Below, one piece after another: positions 46,601-56,442 of a DNA stretch of 64,000 nt. Made by a program: the position numbers and the translations under genes. Under the pieces are notes generated by a model that saw only the letters and a program-made list of their open reading frames with translations, was not told the origin of the DNA and made no database searches. Source of the DNA: Leptothrix discophora (GTDB lineage: Bacteria > Pseudomonadota > Gammaproteobacteria > Burkholderiales > Burkholderiaceae_C); the NCBI RefSeq assembly GCF_030705305.1, contig NZ_JAUZEE010000003.1:124001-188000 (forward strand), read 5' to 3'. Position 1 is the stretch's first letter. Every line of letters starts with the position of its first letter.

Positions 46601-47977
46601 ATGACGATGAAGATGATGAAGAAACAGATCCTGGCCCAGGTAGCCATCCTTGCCGCCAGCGCACTGGCGACGCCTTGGAGCCTGGCTTGTTCTGCCGACA
46701 TGGCCAAGCCGTTCACGGCCGGTCCGATCGCCACCCAACCGGCCACCGGCACCTGGACCGGCCCGTTCTCGGAATGGGTTGTGGACTCCAACGGTGTTGG
46801 CCTGCAGATCTGCACCGACAGCGTCGACGGCCTGGGCAATCCGCCGCCCTGCTTCTACGACCCGGTCGACCTGAGCAATGCCTACACCCAGTCGCTCTCG
46901 CGCGGTGGCGAGGCCTTCTGGTTCCTGGCCGACAGCGTGTTCGACACCGTCGACGCCACCGGCACAGCGGCCCTGCGCGCGGTGATCGTGATGGGTGTGG
47001 AGTCCGCCTTCCTGAGCGACCCGCCCGCGCCCGGCTTCGAGACCCAGTTCCAGCGTCTGCGCACCCGCATCGACGTGGCCAAGCTGGGCGTGTACTACGT
47101 CGAGACCCCGTGGGGCAAGAAGCGCTACAACGTGACCACCCTGCTCGATCCGGGCAATGGCCAGAACCGCTCCGAGATCAGCGAGCCGATCGACATCACC
47201 TTCAACCCGAACAGCAGCAACGCTGGCCTGGTGACGCCGTTCCTGATCGGCACCAACCGCGGCGGCGTGGATCCGACGGTCTACATCGGTGACGGCCTGA
47301 CGCCGACCACCGTCACGGGCAGCCCCTGCGGCGAGAACTGGGTTCGCGTCACGGCCTTCGGTCCGGATGATCAGACCCCGCTGGACATCAACGGCGGCTC
47401 AAACGTGTTCACCAACACGCAGTTCACCGTGTTCGGCAAGCTGACGCCGGCGGCGGCCACGCCGCTGTCGATCGAACAGGCCTACTACTCCCGCACCGGC
47501 ACGAAGACCGACGTGCACCTGATGGCCGAAGGCTCCGCCAGCGGTACCGCGCAGGTCATCGCCGCCGTTCCCAACGCGGCTGCACCGACGACGTCGCTCG
47601 CCAAGGACGGCAATCGGTACTACGCGAGCGTTCCGGTCAGCGCCGTGAGCCTGCCGAGCCAGGTCCTGGTGACCGCCACCGACACGATCCGCCAGACCAC
47701 CAGCAACCCGCAAGCCGCTGCGCTGCGTGACCTCGTCTCGATCACCAGCGCCGTCGCGAGCTGCACCGGCGTGTCGCCGGCCCGGACCTGCACCCTCACC
47801 GTCGAAGCCACGTCCAGCGACGACCAGCTCACCGACCTGGTGCTGGCCAACTTCAATGCCCCCCTCGGCACCACCGGCAGCGTCACCGTGCCGACCAGCG
47901 GCCTGCCTGCCACGGTCACGGTTGTCTCGCCCACTGGCGGCGGTGCAGCCACCAAGCCCGTGACCGTCCTCAACTGA
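46601..47977 (+). CDS. Exported hypothetical protein, paralogue of the next gene
   Basis: 458 residues with a Sec signal peptide (MKKQILAQVAILAASALATP, cleavage near SLA-CS). ATG 46601 or 46607; GGGGGA fits 46607 better. The mature protein is beta-rich. Segments SLSRGGEAFWFLADSVFD and RLRTRIDVAKLGVYYVETPW have counterparts in the following protein (IRSGGEAFYWSADAILTD and so on), so both share a domain of about 300 residues. There are paired cysteines (QICTDSVDGLGNPPPCFYDP). No named family is recognised. Cell-surface or periplasmic location expected. Confidence 0.78.
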   Translation: MTMKMMKKQILAQVAILAASALATPWSLACSADMAKPFTAGPIATQPATGTWTGPFSEWVVDSNGVGLQICTDSVDGLGNPPPCFYDPVDLSNAYTQSLSRGGEAFWFLADSVFDTVDATGTAALRAVIVMGVESAFLSDPPAPGFETQFQRLRTRIDVAKLGVYYVETPWGKKRYNVTTLLDPGNGQNRSEISEPIDITFNPNSSNAGLVTPFLIGTNRGGVDPTVYIGDGLTPTTVTGSPCGENWVRVTAFGPDDQTPLDINGGSNVFTNTQFTVFGKLTPAAATPLSIEQAYYSRTGTKTDVHLMAEGSASGTAQVIAAVPNAAAPTTSLAKDGNRYYASVPVSAVSLPSQVLVTATDTIRQTTSNPQAAALRDLVSITSAVASCTGVSPARTCTLTVEATSSDDQLTDLVLANFNAPLGTTGSVTVPTSGLPATVTVVSPTGGGAATKPVTVLN

Positions 47978-47992
47978 TCGGGAGCCAACAAC

Positions 47993-50908
47993 ATGCAACG
48001 CAAACTCATCGTCACCCTCGTCGCCGCAGCACTCGAGCTGTACGCCGCGACCGCCAGCGCGCAAGCCAACAGCTGCGTCATCACCAACGCGGGCTCGAGC
48101 TCGGCCACGAACGCAGGGCGTGTCGCCTCCGGCCCGCTGAACCCGATCGACGGCTTCCCGGAATACGTCACCGACTCCGCCGGCAACTCGATGCAGCGAT
48201 GCCTCGATGACGCCGTCTGCTTCTTCGACCCGGTCGTCACGAGCGACCCCTTCTCGGTCCAGATCCGTTCGGGCGGCGAGGCGTTCTACTGGAGCGCGGA
48301 CGCGATCCTGACCGATCCGGCCACCACGACGCCCATCCTCAAGCTGGTGATGGCCGCCGAGACGGCGTTCCTGCAGGCCGGCCCGAACGACGAGCCGATC
48401 AATGGCTCGCAACTGCCCTTCCTGCGCCTGCGCTGGGTCTTTGACGCACCGTTCGACGGCACCTACACCCTGAGCCATCCGTTCGGCCAGGAGCGCTTCA
48501 CGGTCGTCGGCGCCACCGGCAACCGCGACGTCGCCAACACGGTCGATCGTGGCTTCGCGCCCAACCAGCGCGACATCGTCGGCCCGGTCGGCCCCTTCCT
48601 GATCCAGGCAGGCGCACCGGCTGGCTACGCCGGAGACATCAACGTCCTGAACACCGTCACCGGCGGCCCCTGCGGCAACGTGGTGACGCTGACTGGCGTG
48701 GGTCCGGACGGCGAGACGCCGATCATCTTCAGCAACGGCTCGACCGAGATCTCGACCAACCAGTTCGCGGTTCAGGGCAAGTTCTTCGACGGCGCCGTGC
48801 AGACGCCGATGAATTCGTCGCGCCTGACGTACTCGCGCAGTGCCGCGGGTCGTCTTGAGGTGTTCGCGTCGTCGCTGCCGACCGCCACGGTCACCGTTGC
48901 CGATGGCCCGAGCACCGCGACCGCGACCGGTTTTGTCGCCGGCACGGTCACGCTCGACCGCAGCACCCCGACGGCACTGAACGCCACCACGGCCGACGGC
49001 ATCAACTCGACGACGGTCGCCGTCGCGAACGCTGCCACGCTGCCGCGCGCACTGACCGTGACGGCCGCCGACACGGTCACGCCGCTGCTGGACGCGAACG
49101 GCCAACCGGTCCTCAACGCGAACGGCACCCCCAAGCTGAAGTTCGATCCCACGGCCGAGATCCCCGTCCTGGTGGACTTCGTGGACATCGCCTCCGCCGA
49201 CTTCGACCCGTCGACCAGCACGCTGTCGGTGGCCGCCGTTTCCGGCGACCAGCTGGAGAAGCCGGCGCTGACCGTGCGCGGCCTCGGTCCGGTGCCGGCC
49301 ACGGGCGTCTTCACGCTCGTGACCACCGCGCCCCCGGGCAAGGTGACCGTCGATTCGGCCAAGGGTGGCAGCAGCACGGCCCAGGTGCGCATCACCGCCG
49401 CCGTCGCGCCGGACGCGCCGAAGACGCTGACGGCCAGCGAGATCGGTTCCTCGTCGGTCAAGCTGAGCTGGGTGGATGCCTCGAACAACGAGACCGGCTT
49501 CCGCATCTACCAGGTCAGCCCCGGCACCCGCACGGCGCTCACCACGTCGACGACCAGCAGCGTCGTGCTGACGGGCCTGAACAGCCAGACCGCCTACGTG
49601 TTCGAGGTCGTGGCCTTCAACATCACCGGCGAATCGGTGGCCAGCAACCAGGTCTCCGTGACGACGATCGCACCGCCGGTCGCCCCGACCGTGTCGGCAC
49701 CGACGCTGTCGGAGACCGAGGTCACCTCGATCAACGTCAGCTGGACCGACAACGCCACCGACGAGACCGGCTACGAGGTCTACCGCAAGATCGGCACCAA
49801 CGGTGCGCGCACGCTGATCGGCACCACCGCCGCCAACGTGACGTCCTTCGTGGACGGTGGTCGTGCGATCAACACGACCTACAGCTACGAGGTCCGCACG
49901 CTGCGCAACGCGGATGCCAGCACCTACGCTGCCTCGACCGCGATCGCGACGAACACCGCCCTGGCGACCACGGCCATCGCAGGTCAGGCGCCCAACGGCA
50001 TGGGCGCCACCGCGACGGGCACGCAGGTCGCCCTGAGCTGGGGTGACCGGGCGACCAACGAAAGCCGTTACGTCATCCGCCGCTGCACCTACGTTGCACC
50101 GGCCACGGGCTGCACGAACTTCGTGACGATCGCCACCCGGCCGGCCAATGCGACCAGCTACACGGACCTGACCGCCGTCCCGGGCACGTCCTACACGTAC
50201 CAGGTGGCAGCGTTCCGTTGGCGCAACCAGCTCGCGAGCACGGTGAACGCGACGGTGCCGATCGCCAACCCGACCAGCGTGAGCGCGACCAACGCGTCGC
50301 CGAACGTCCTGAACTGGGTCGATACGCAGACGGGCGAAACCGGCTACCGGATCGCCAGCCGCAACGTCACGTTCACGGCGGCAGGTGCTGTCACCGTGCC
50401 CGCGGCGTACACCAACCTGGGTGAAGTCGGCGCCAACGTGCTGACCTACCAGGACAGCGCAGCCACCGCCGGTTCGCTGTACCAGTACCGCGTCCAGACG
50501 CTGGTGAACGCAGCGACGTCCGCGGGCATCACGGCCTACGGTGTGGCGGGTGGCATCCCCGCGCCGACGATCGGCAACGTGACGCGTCCGACGACGGGCA
50601 CGGCCGCCCAGCAGTCGCTGATCACGGTGCGTTGGACGCCCCCGGTTGTCAATGCCGCCATCGGCGGTTACCGGATCCAGCGCTGCACCGTCACCGCGAC
50701 CGAGCCCTGCGCGGACACCGGCAACTGGGTGAACGCGACCACCGTCGCGCCGGCCACCATCGTCGGTCGCCAGGCAGCGCAGGCAACGACCCGTCTGCCG
50801 GTGAACACGGCCAACATCACCTACCGCTTCCGGGTGATCGCCACGACCGGCTCGGTGAACACGGGCATCGAGTCGCCTCCTTCGGCCGCTGGCAGCGTCA
50901 CGCGCTGA
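47993..50908 (+). CDS. Large exported protein with fibronectin type III domains
   Basis: 971 residues with a signal peptide (MQRKLIVTLVAAALELYAAT, cleavage near ASA-QA). Residues 20 to about 330 are the domain shared with the upstream protein. After a connecting region come at least three FN3-like domains: SSSVKLSWVDASNNETGFRI, VTSINVSWTDNATDETGYEV, TQVALSWGDRATNESRYVIR, each with the W-x-D-x-x-x-x-E-x-x-Y/F signature. It starts 15 bp after the first gene and ends 57 bp before a strong terminator. Probably a secreted or surface-attached protein that binds other macromolecules. Confidence 0.8.
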   Translation: MQRKLIVTLVAAALELYAATASAQANSCVITNAGSSSATNAGRVASGPLNPIDGFPEYVTDSAGNSMQRCLDDAVCFFDPVVTSDPFSVQIRSGGEAFYWSADAILTDPATTTPILKLVMAAETAFLQAGPNDEPINGSQLPFLRLRWVFDAPFDGTYTLSHPFGQERFTVVGATGNRDVANTVDRGFAPNQRDIVGPVGPFLIQAGAPAGYAGDINVLNTVTGGPCGNVVTLTGVGPDGETPIIFSNGSTEISTNQFAVQGKFFDGAVQTPMNSSRLTYSRSAAGRLEVFASSLPTATVTVADGPSTATATGFVAGTVTLDRSTPTALNATTADGINSTTVAVANAATLPRALTVTAADTVTPLLDANGQPVLNANGTPKLKFDPTAEIPVLVDFVDIASADFDPSTSTLSVAAVSGDQLEKPALTVRGLGPVPATGVFTLVTTAPPGKVTVDSAKGGSSTAQVRITAAVAPDAPKTLTASEIGSSSVKLSWVDASNNETGFRIYQVSPGTRTALTTSTTSSVVLTGLNSQTAYVFEVVAFNITGESVASNQVSVTTIAPPVAPTVSAPTLSETEVTSINVSWTDNATDETGYEVYRKIGTNGARTLIGTTAANVTSFVDGGRAINTTYSYEVRTLRNADASTYAASTAIATNTALATTAIAGQAPNGMGATATGTQVALSWGDRATNESRYVIRRCTYVAPATGCTNFVTIATRPANATSYTDLTAVPGTSYTYQVAAFRWRNQLASTVNATVPIANPTSVSATNASPNVLNWVDTQTGETGYRIASRNVTFTAAGAVTVPAAYTNLGEVGANVLTYQDSAATAGSLYQYRVQTLVNAATSAGITAYGVAGGIPAPTIGNVTRPTTGTAAQQSLITVRWTPPVVNAAIGGYRIQRCTVTATEPCADTGNWVNATTVAPATIVGRQAAQATTRLPVNTANITYRFRVIATTGSVNTGIESPPSAAGSVTR

Positions 50909-50965
50909 CCGACCCGACGCGCCCCAGCCTCCGTGAGGGCTGGTGGCGCGGGCTTTCGATCTCTG

Positions 50966-50997
50966 CCGCCCGGCCTCACCGCCGGGCGGTTTTTTTT
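50966..50997 (+). terminator. Intrinsic terminator of the exported-protein operon
   Basis: CCGCCCGG, 8-nt loop, CCGGGCGG, followed by eight T. Perfect 8-bp stem: a canonical Rho-independent terminator. Confidence 0.93.
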
Positions 50998-51068
50998 CGT
51001 CTGCACACCCGTCGCCGAAGCGTCACGGACGGCCCGACGGTTGCGCTACAGTCGCGGCCTCGTTCTTT

Positions 51069-51189
51069 GCTGGGGGTGCTGCCCCGGTCCTTGCCGGACC
51101 GGTGGCGGCTGAGAAAGTCCCTTTGAACCTGATGACACCCCGGTGTCATGACCCGTCCGGGTCACGAGGTAATCCTCGCGCAGGGAAGC
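51069..51189 (+). promoter_or_regulatory. TPP riboswitch (THI element)
   Basis: Contains the conserved core GGGGGTGC, GGCTGAGA, CCCTTTGAACCTGAT and GAGGTAAT..GCGCAGGGAAGCA in the right order, with an enlarged, GC-rich P3 and P3a region. It binds thiamine pyrophosphate and should reduce expression of cytX downstream. No terminator is evident between it and the gene, so translational control or Rho is likely. Confidence 0.95.
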
Positions 51190-51300
51190 ATGGAACAGGA
51201 TCGGCCCGCCCCGCTGGCATCCCCTGCCCTCGCGGCGTGGCCGACCCTGTTGCCGCTGACCTGCCATCGCTCAACCAACACTCGCACACGGGTGAACACG

Positions 51301-52599
51301 ATGGCCGACATCCAACACGACTCTTCTTCGTCTTCTTCCTCGACCGCCGGCAGCTTGCCGCGCGTCTTCGGGCTGCGCGACCACGCCGCCCTCTGGTTCA
51401 GCCTCGGCGTGGGCCTGCTGGTCATGCAGGTCGGCGCCTACCTGGTGCCCGCGATGGGCACGCAGGCGGCGCTGCTGGCCATCGTGGTCGGCAGCATCGT
51501 CGGGGCCGGCCTGCTGGCCTGGACCGCCCAGATCGCCTGCGAGCGCGGGCTGTCCAGCGCCGGTCTGATGTCGATCACGCTGGGCCGGAACTTCGCCCGC
51601 CTGCCGGTGGTGCTCAACATCGTGCAGCTGCTCGGCTGGACCGCCTTCGAGCTGGTCGTGATGCGCGACGGCAGCGCCGCCATCGTCAAGCAGATCAGCG
51701 GCTTCGAGGCCGCCTGGGTGCCCTACGCGGCCACGCTGCTGTGGGGCGGCGTGCTGCTCGCGCTGGCGCGCGGCTCGATGCTGACGCTGGTGCGCCGCTT
51801 CATCGGCCGTTTCGGCCTGCCGCTGGTGATCGCCTCGCTGCTGTGGCTGAGCTGGCAGTTCATCGGCCTGGCGCAGACGCAGGGCTTCGAGGCCTTCTGG
51901 AACCGCCCCGGCAGTGGTGGCATGAGCACCATCGCGGCGGTCGACCTGGTCATGGCGATGCCGGTGTCCTGGCTGCCGCTGGTGGCCGACTACGCCCGCC
52001 ACGGCAAGGCCGGCAGCAGCACGCGGCGCGGCACCTGGCTGGGCTACGCGCTGGCCAACACCTGGTGCTATGGGCTGGGCGTGCTGGTGGTCAGCGTCGC
52101 ACAGCCGGGCGCCGACCTGGTGACCACGCTGCTGCTGGCCCAGGGCGGCCTGATCGCGCTCGGCCTGATCCTGGTCGACGAGATGGACAACGCCTACGGC
52201 GACGTGCACTCCGGCGCGGTGTCGCTGAACTTCCTGTCGCCGCGCCGCAGCCTGGCCGGCTGGGGCATGGTGATGGCGCTGGCGTCCACCGCGGCGGCGA
52301 TGGTCCTGCCCATGCACAGCCTGGAGCCCTTCCTGCTGATGCTCAGCTCGATCTTCGTGCCGCTGTTCGGTGTCGTGATCTCGCAGCTCAGCGGCCAGAC
52401 GCGTGGCCATGACGCGGCGATCGCCTGGGGTCCGGCCCTCGTCTGGCTGGTCGGCATCGCCACCTTCCACCTCAGCCCGATGGCCTTCCCGGACCTCGGC
52501 TCGGCGATCCCGAGCCTGGTCGTGACGCTGGGCCTGGGCGCCCTGCTGCGCCTGCGCGCCGATGCCGGATCAGCGCAGGTTGCCGGTGTGGCCGAGTGA
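51301..52599 (+). CDS. cytX: HMP/pyrimidine transporter CytX
   Basis: 432 residues, about 12 hydrophobic segments, a member of the purine-cytosine permease family (NCS1). RVFGLRDHAALWFSLGVGLL is the typical start, and SWLPLVADYARHGKA a conserved family motif. Control by a TPP riboswitch assigns it to thiamin precursor (hydroxymethylpyrimidine) uptake as CytX. The ATG at 51301 has GGGTGA upstream. Its 3' end overlaps the convergent propeller gene by 30 bp. It supplies the substrate for ThiD encoded about 2.3 kb away. Confidence 0.9.
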   Translation: MADIQHDSSSSSSSTAGSLPRVFGLRDHAALWFSLGVGLLVMQVGAYLVPAMGTQAALLAIVVGSIVGAGLLAWTAQIACERGLSSAGLMSITLGRNFARLPVVLNIVQLLGWTAFELVVMRDGSAAIVKQISGFEAAWVPYAATLLWGGVLLALARGSMLTLVRRFIGRFGLPLVIASLLWLSWQFIGLAQTQGFEAFWNRPGSGGMSTIAAVDLVMAMPVSWLPLVADYARHGKAGSSTRRGTWLGYALANTWCYGLGVLVVSVAQPGADLVTTLLLAQGGLIALGLILVDEMDNAYGDVHSGAVSLNFLSPRRSLAGWGMVMALASTAAAMVLPMHSLEPFLLMLSSIFVPLFGVVISQLSGQTRGHDAAIAWGPALVWLVGIATFHLSPMAFPDLGSAIPSLVVTLGLGALLRLRADAGSAQVAGVAE

Positions 52600-53910
52600 G
52601 TAGCGCCCCGGCTGCGGCCAGATCGTCAGGCCGTGCGGCTCCAGGCCGACCTTGACCTTGGCGACCTCGCCGCTGCCGGTGTCGATGCGGTAGACCTCGT
52701 CGTCGTAGCGCCCGGCCAGCCAGAGCCAGCGGCCGTCGGCGCTGACGTTGCCCATGTCCGGGCTGCCACCGCCCGGGATGGGCCAGCGGCGCACCACCTC
52801 GCCCTTGGCGAAATCGATCACCGTGACGCTGCCGGGGCCCTTGCGCGGGCCGTGGATCTTGTGGGTGCCGCGGTTGGCGACGTAGAGCTGGCGGCCGTCA
52901 CGGCTCGGGTAGAGGCCGTGCGCGCCGATGCCGGTCGAGATGAAGCCCACCTCGGTGAAGCTCGCCACGTCCACCACGTGGACGCCGTCGGCATCCATGT
53001 CGGCGACGTAGAGCTTCGAGCCGTCCGGCGACAGGCGGATGTCCTGCGGCATGCTGCGCGTGCTTGTGCAGATGTCGTCCGGCGGCGCGTCCTTGAACGA
53101 GGCGCCCTCCTTGTATCGCAGCTCCGGCATCTTCAGCTTGAGCATGGCCGTCACCTTGCGCTCGACCAGGTCGATGCGGGCGATGCTGCCGTTGAACTCG
53201 CAGGTGAACCAGGCCGTGCGGCCGTCGGCGGCGAAGTCGGCATGGTTGATGCCGCCGCAGTCCGGCGTGTCGATCGCGTACTGCATCGCCATCGTCTGCG
53301 GATCACGGAAGTCGAGCCGGCGACGCGCCTCGGCGACCACGATGGCCGAGCGGCCGTCGGGCGAGAAGTACAGGTTGTACGGATCGTCCACCGGGATCGT
53401 CTGGCCCGGCTTGCCGGTGGCCGGATCGACCGGCGTCAGGCTGCCCGCATCGGTACGCTCGGCGTTGTTGGCGACCCAGAGCGTGCGCAGGTCCCAGGAC
53501 GGCACGACGTGCTGCGGCGCCAGGCCGACGCGGTAGCGGTCTACCACCTTCATCGTCTCCGGGTCGATCACGCTGACATCGTTGCCGCGCAGGTTGGGCA
53601 CGTAGATGCGCGCGGGCAGGTCCTTGAGCGCCGGGTCCATCCGGTCGGCGGCGGTGCCGGCGTAGAGGTTGGCCGGATCGGGCAGCACGGGCACGCCGGG
53701 CAGCGCGGCGGGGGCGGACGCAGCGGCGGACATCGCCGATGCAGCCGTCACCGTTGCGGTCGTCACCGATGAGGCCGGGGTCTTGGCCGCACCGGAGGCG
53801 GCGCTGTCGGCCGATCGCCCGCAGCCGGCCAGCAGGCTGGCGAGCGTGAAGGCGGTCAGGGTGCTCAGGGCGGTCAAGGTCACGGGGAACTTCAGGGAAA
53901 CAGCAGACAT
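52570..53910 (-). CDS. Beta-propeller lipoprotein (YncE/cytochrome-D1-like repeats)
   Basis: 446 residues. Signal peptide with lipobox LLAGC (LTAFTLASLLAGCGRS), an Ala/Thr-rich linker, then YncE-type repeats: RIYVPNLRGNDVSVIDPETM, LWVANNAERTDAGSLTPVDP, KLYVADMDADGVHVVDVASF, QLYVANRGTHKIHG. Expected to be an outer-membrane-anchored periplasmic seven-bladed propeller. No haem ligand motif is seen, so a binding rather than redox role is likely. It is convergent with, and overlaps, cytX. Confidence 0.85.
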   Translation of the reverse strand: MSAVSLKFPVTLTALSTLTAFTLASLLAGCGRSADSAASGAAKTPASSVTTATVTAASAMSAAASAPAALPGVPVLPDPANLYAGTAADRMDPALKDLPARIYVPNLRGNDVSVIDPETMKVVDRYRVGLAPQHVVPSWDLRTLWVANNAERTDAGSLTPVDPATGKPGQTIPVDDPYNLYFSPDGRSAIVVAEARRRLDFRDPQTMAMQYAIDTPDCGGINHADFAADGRTAWFTCEFNGSIARIDLVERKVTAMLKLKMPELRYKEGASFKDAPPDDICTSTRSMPQDIRLSPDGSKLYVADMDADGVHVVDVASFTEVGFISTGIGAHGLYPSRDGRQLYVANRGTHKIHGPRKGPGSVTVIDFAKGEVVRRWPIPGGGSPDMGNVSADGRWLWLAGRYDDEVYRIDTGSGEVAKVKVGLEPHGLTIWPQPGRYSLGHTGNLR

Positions 53911-53992
53911 CGTGTGATCCGGGAACGGGAACGGTGGGGAAGACAGGTTCGATGCGGGCGCCAGCAACCGGTGCGGCGATCGGAAGACGCCC

Positions 53993-54859
53993 TCAGCCGC
54001 CGGCCACGAAGCGGCGCAGCGCCGCCAGCGAGGCCTCGACCTGCGCCTGCACGCCCAGGCGGCCCAGCTCGGCGGTGGCCGCGCGCGGGTCGCCGCTGAC
54101 ACCGTCGGCATCGGGCCGGACCTGGGCCAGGCGGCCCTGGCGGACCGAGGCCGGATCGAGCGCCAGCGACAGCGCGGTGTCGGCCAGGCCGGCGTGCTCG
54201 CCGATCTCGGCTGGCCGGTGGCCGCGGGCCTTCAGCGCCTCGACGTAGGCGGTCTGGGTGGCGCGGTAATACGCCGTCAGCGCCAGCACGCGCGCGCCCG
54301 ACAGCCCCGTGGCCGGCGGCCTGGACAGCCGCGTGGCCACCGCCTGCAGACTGGCCTGGTAGCCACCATGGTCGCCCAGCAGCACCAGGTGGCGCAGGCC
54401 GTGGCGGGCGTAGCTGCGCACGGTGCCTTCGAGCACCGCCTCGAAGGCAGCGACCGGGATGGACAGCGTGCCGGCGTAGCGCATGTGCTGGGTCGGCGGG
54501 TCGATCGCGCCTTCGGGCACATGGGCCAGCACCGGCGCGACCAGCGTGCGGCCGAGCGCCTGCGCGATCTGGCCGGCCAGCGCACGCACGCGGGCGTTGT
54601 GCTTGCCCAGCGTCAGGTGCGGACCGCTCTGCTCGATGCCGCCGACCGGGATCAGCAGCGTGGTCGAGCCGGCGTCGATGCGCTCGCGCAGCTCGGTCCA
54701 GGTCAGGTCCTCGACGTGGACCGAGGCCGGGCCGGCATCGGTGGTGGCGGCATGGGTGGCGGCTTGGGCGGTGGCCGGCGCGGCGAGCCAGGCGGTGGCC
54801 AGGCCCAGGCCGTCACGGCGGCGGATCGTCGGGTTCACAGGCGTCATCCAGGGCTTCAT
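53993..54859 (-). CDS. Creatininase family protein, probably exported
   Basis: 288 residues from ATG 54857-54859 (alternative 54845-54847). An N-terminal hydrophobic section ends APATAQAATH, suggestive of a signal peptide. Creatininase fold motifs: LLIPVGGIEQSGPHLTLGKH (metal Glu and His), VAPVLAHVPEG, LVLLGDHGGYQASL, and EIGEHAGLADTALSL. The usual GGHGGN is DHGGYQ, a change at a conserved Asn. It acts on an amide or amidine substrate, not identifiable here. It lies 34 bp beyond thiD and may be in the same transcript. Confidence 0.8.
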   Translation of the reverse strand: MKPWMTPVNPTIRRRDGLGLATAWLAAPATAQAATHAATTDAGPASVHVEDLTWTELRERIDAGSTTLLIPVGGIEQSGPHLTLGKHNARVRALAGQIAQALGRTLVAPVLAHVPEGAIDPPTQHMRYAGTLSIPVAAFEAVLEGTVRSYARHGLRHLVLLGDHGGYQASLQAVATRLSRPPATGLSGARVLALTAYYRATQTAYVEALKARGHRPAEIGEHAGLADTALSLALDPASVRQGRLAQVRPDADGVSGDPRAATAELGRLGVQAQVEASLAALRRFVAGG

Positions 54860-54893
54860 GTCGGGGGGCGCGATCGTGTCACGCCCGCCTGAT

Positions 54894-55772
54894 TCATTCC
54901 TTGACGAGCGGCAGACGCACCGTTGCCCGGGGGGCGTGACCATGGTTCAGCGGCCCGTGGCCCGATCCGGTGGACACGCTCGCGCCCTCGGCGATGGCAT
55001 CGAGGATGTAGGCCCGTGCGGATTGCACGGCCTGTGGCAGATCCAGGCCCAGCGCCAGGTGGCAGGCGATGGCGCTGGACAGCGTGCAGCCGGTGCCGTG
55101 GACGTTGCGGCTGGCGATGCGCGGGCTGCGCAGGCGCAGCGGCGTTCGGTCGGCCGGGCCGGTCAGCAGCAGGTCCTCCACCACGTCGCCCGGCAGGTGA
55201 CCGCCCTTGAGCAGCACCGCCGGTGCGCCCAGCGCCAGCAGGGCACGGGCGGCATCCTCGAGCGCGTCCAGGCCGTCGATGCGACGGCCCAGCAGCAGCT
55301 CCGCCTCGTCCAGGTTGGGCGTGATCACGCTGACCAGCGGGAACAGCTCGCGCACCAGCACCGCCACGGTCGCCTCGGCGATCAGGCGGTCGCCGCTGGT
55401 GGCCACCATCACCGGGTCCAGCACGACGCGGCCCAGGCCGTGGCGGCGGATCGCGTCGGCGACGACCTGCACCACGGCCGGGTCATGCAGCATGCCGATC
55501 TTGACCGCATCGACGCCGATGTCCTCGACCACCGCGTCGATCTGCGCGGCCAGCACGTCCGGCGGCAAGGCATGGATGGCGCGCACGCCGACCGTGTTCT
55601 GCGCGGTGATGGCGGTGATCGCGGTCATGCCGTAGCAGCCCAGCGCGGCCATGGTCTTGAGGTCGGCCTGGATGCCGGCACCACCGCCGCTGTCGGAGCC
55701 GGCGATGCTCAGGACGCGGGCGTAGCGGTGACGGGCGACGGGCAGGCCGTCCGGGGTTTCGTTCGTGTTCAT
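54894..55772 (-). CDS. thiD: Hydroxymethylpyrimidine/phosphomethylpyrimidine kinase ThiD
   Basis: 292 residues: VLSIAGSDSGGGAGIQADLK at the N-terminus, MTAITAITAQNTVGV, DPVMVATSGD, and the anion-hole motif HGTGCTLSSAIA with the catalytic Cys region. It phosphorylates HMP to HMP-P and HMP-PP. ATG overlaps the thiE stop (ATGA). Confidence 0.95.
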   Translation of the reverse strand: MNTNETPDGLPVARHRYARVLSIAGSDSGGGAGIQADLKTMAALGCYGMTAITAITAQNTVGVRAIHALPPDVLAAQIDAVVEDIGVDAVKIGMLHDPAVVQVVADAIRRHGLGRVVLDPVMVATSGDRLIAEATVAVLVRELFPLVSVITPNLDEAELLLGRRIDGLDALEDAARALLALGAPAVLLKGGHLPGDVVEDLLLTGPADRTPLRLRSPRIASRNVHGTGCTLSSAIACHLALGLDLPQAVQSARAYILDAIAEGASVSTGSGHGPLNHGHAPRATVRLPLVKE

Positions 55773-56437
55773 CGGGGTTCTCGTCCAGCGGGCAGAAAGG
55801 CATGCAGGCGCGCGGCGGCGGCCTGCGGATCGTCGGCGGCGCAGATCGCGCTGACCACGGCCAGGCCGTCCGCGCCGTGGCGCAGCACCTCGGCGGCATT
55901 GCCGGCCTGGATGCCGCCGATGGCCACCAGCGGCAGGTCGGTGGCCGCCCGCAGCGCGGCCAGGCCGTGCAGGCCCAGCGCGGGCGCGGCATCGGCCTTG
56001 GTCGAGGTGGCGAAGACGGGGCTGGCGCCCAGGTAGTCGACGTCGTCCGGCAGGACTGCAAGCTGCGCGACGGACTCGATCGACAGGCCGACGATGGCAC
56101 CGGGCAGCCAGCGCCGCACGTCATCGACCGACACGTCGCGCTGGCCGACGTGCACGCCGTCCGCACCGCACAGCAGCGCGATGTCGAGCCGGTCGTTGAT
56201 CAGCAGCGGCACGCCGGTGCCGGCCAGCAGCGACTTGAGCGCGCGGGCACGTTCGAGGAAGTCGCGGCTGTCGAGCGACTTCTCGCGCAGCTGCACCATG
56301 CCCACGCCACCGCGCACCGCCGCGTCGACCACCGCCAGCACGCCGCGCGGGCCGCACAGCGCCGCATCGGTGACCAGGCACAGGGCCTGCGACGGCTGCC
56401 AGCGCGTCGCGCGCCGGCCAGGTCGGAAAGCGGACAC
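55769..56437 (-). CDS. thiE: Thiamine-phosphate synthase ThiE
   Basis: 222 residues from GTG at 56435-56437, chosen because it directly follows the thiM stop by 5 nt and gives normal length. Motifs VQLREKSLDSRDFLERA, LLINDRLDIALLCGADGVHV, LGASPVFATSTKADAAPALG and LVAIGGIQAGNAAEVL are those of ThiE. It joins HMP-PP and HET-P to thiamine phosphate. Confidence 0.94.
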   Translation of the reverse strand: MSAFRPGRRATRWQPSQALCLVTDAALCGPRGVLAVVDAAVRGGVGMVQLREKSLDSRDFLERARALKSLLAGTGVPLLINDRLDIALLCGADGVHVGQRDVSVDDVRRWLPGAIVGLSIESVAQLAVLPDDVDYLGASPVFATSTKADAAPALGLHGLAALRAATDLPLVAIGGIQAGNAAEVLRHGADGLAVVSAICAADDPQAAAARLHAFLPAGREPR

Positions 56438-56442
56438 CGCGC

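Noticed and set aside
46799-46815. TGCAGATCTGCA in the exported protein gene as a palindrome copy outside the prophage
   Set aside because: It lacks the central CG and has different spacing, so it does not match the prophage motif.
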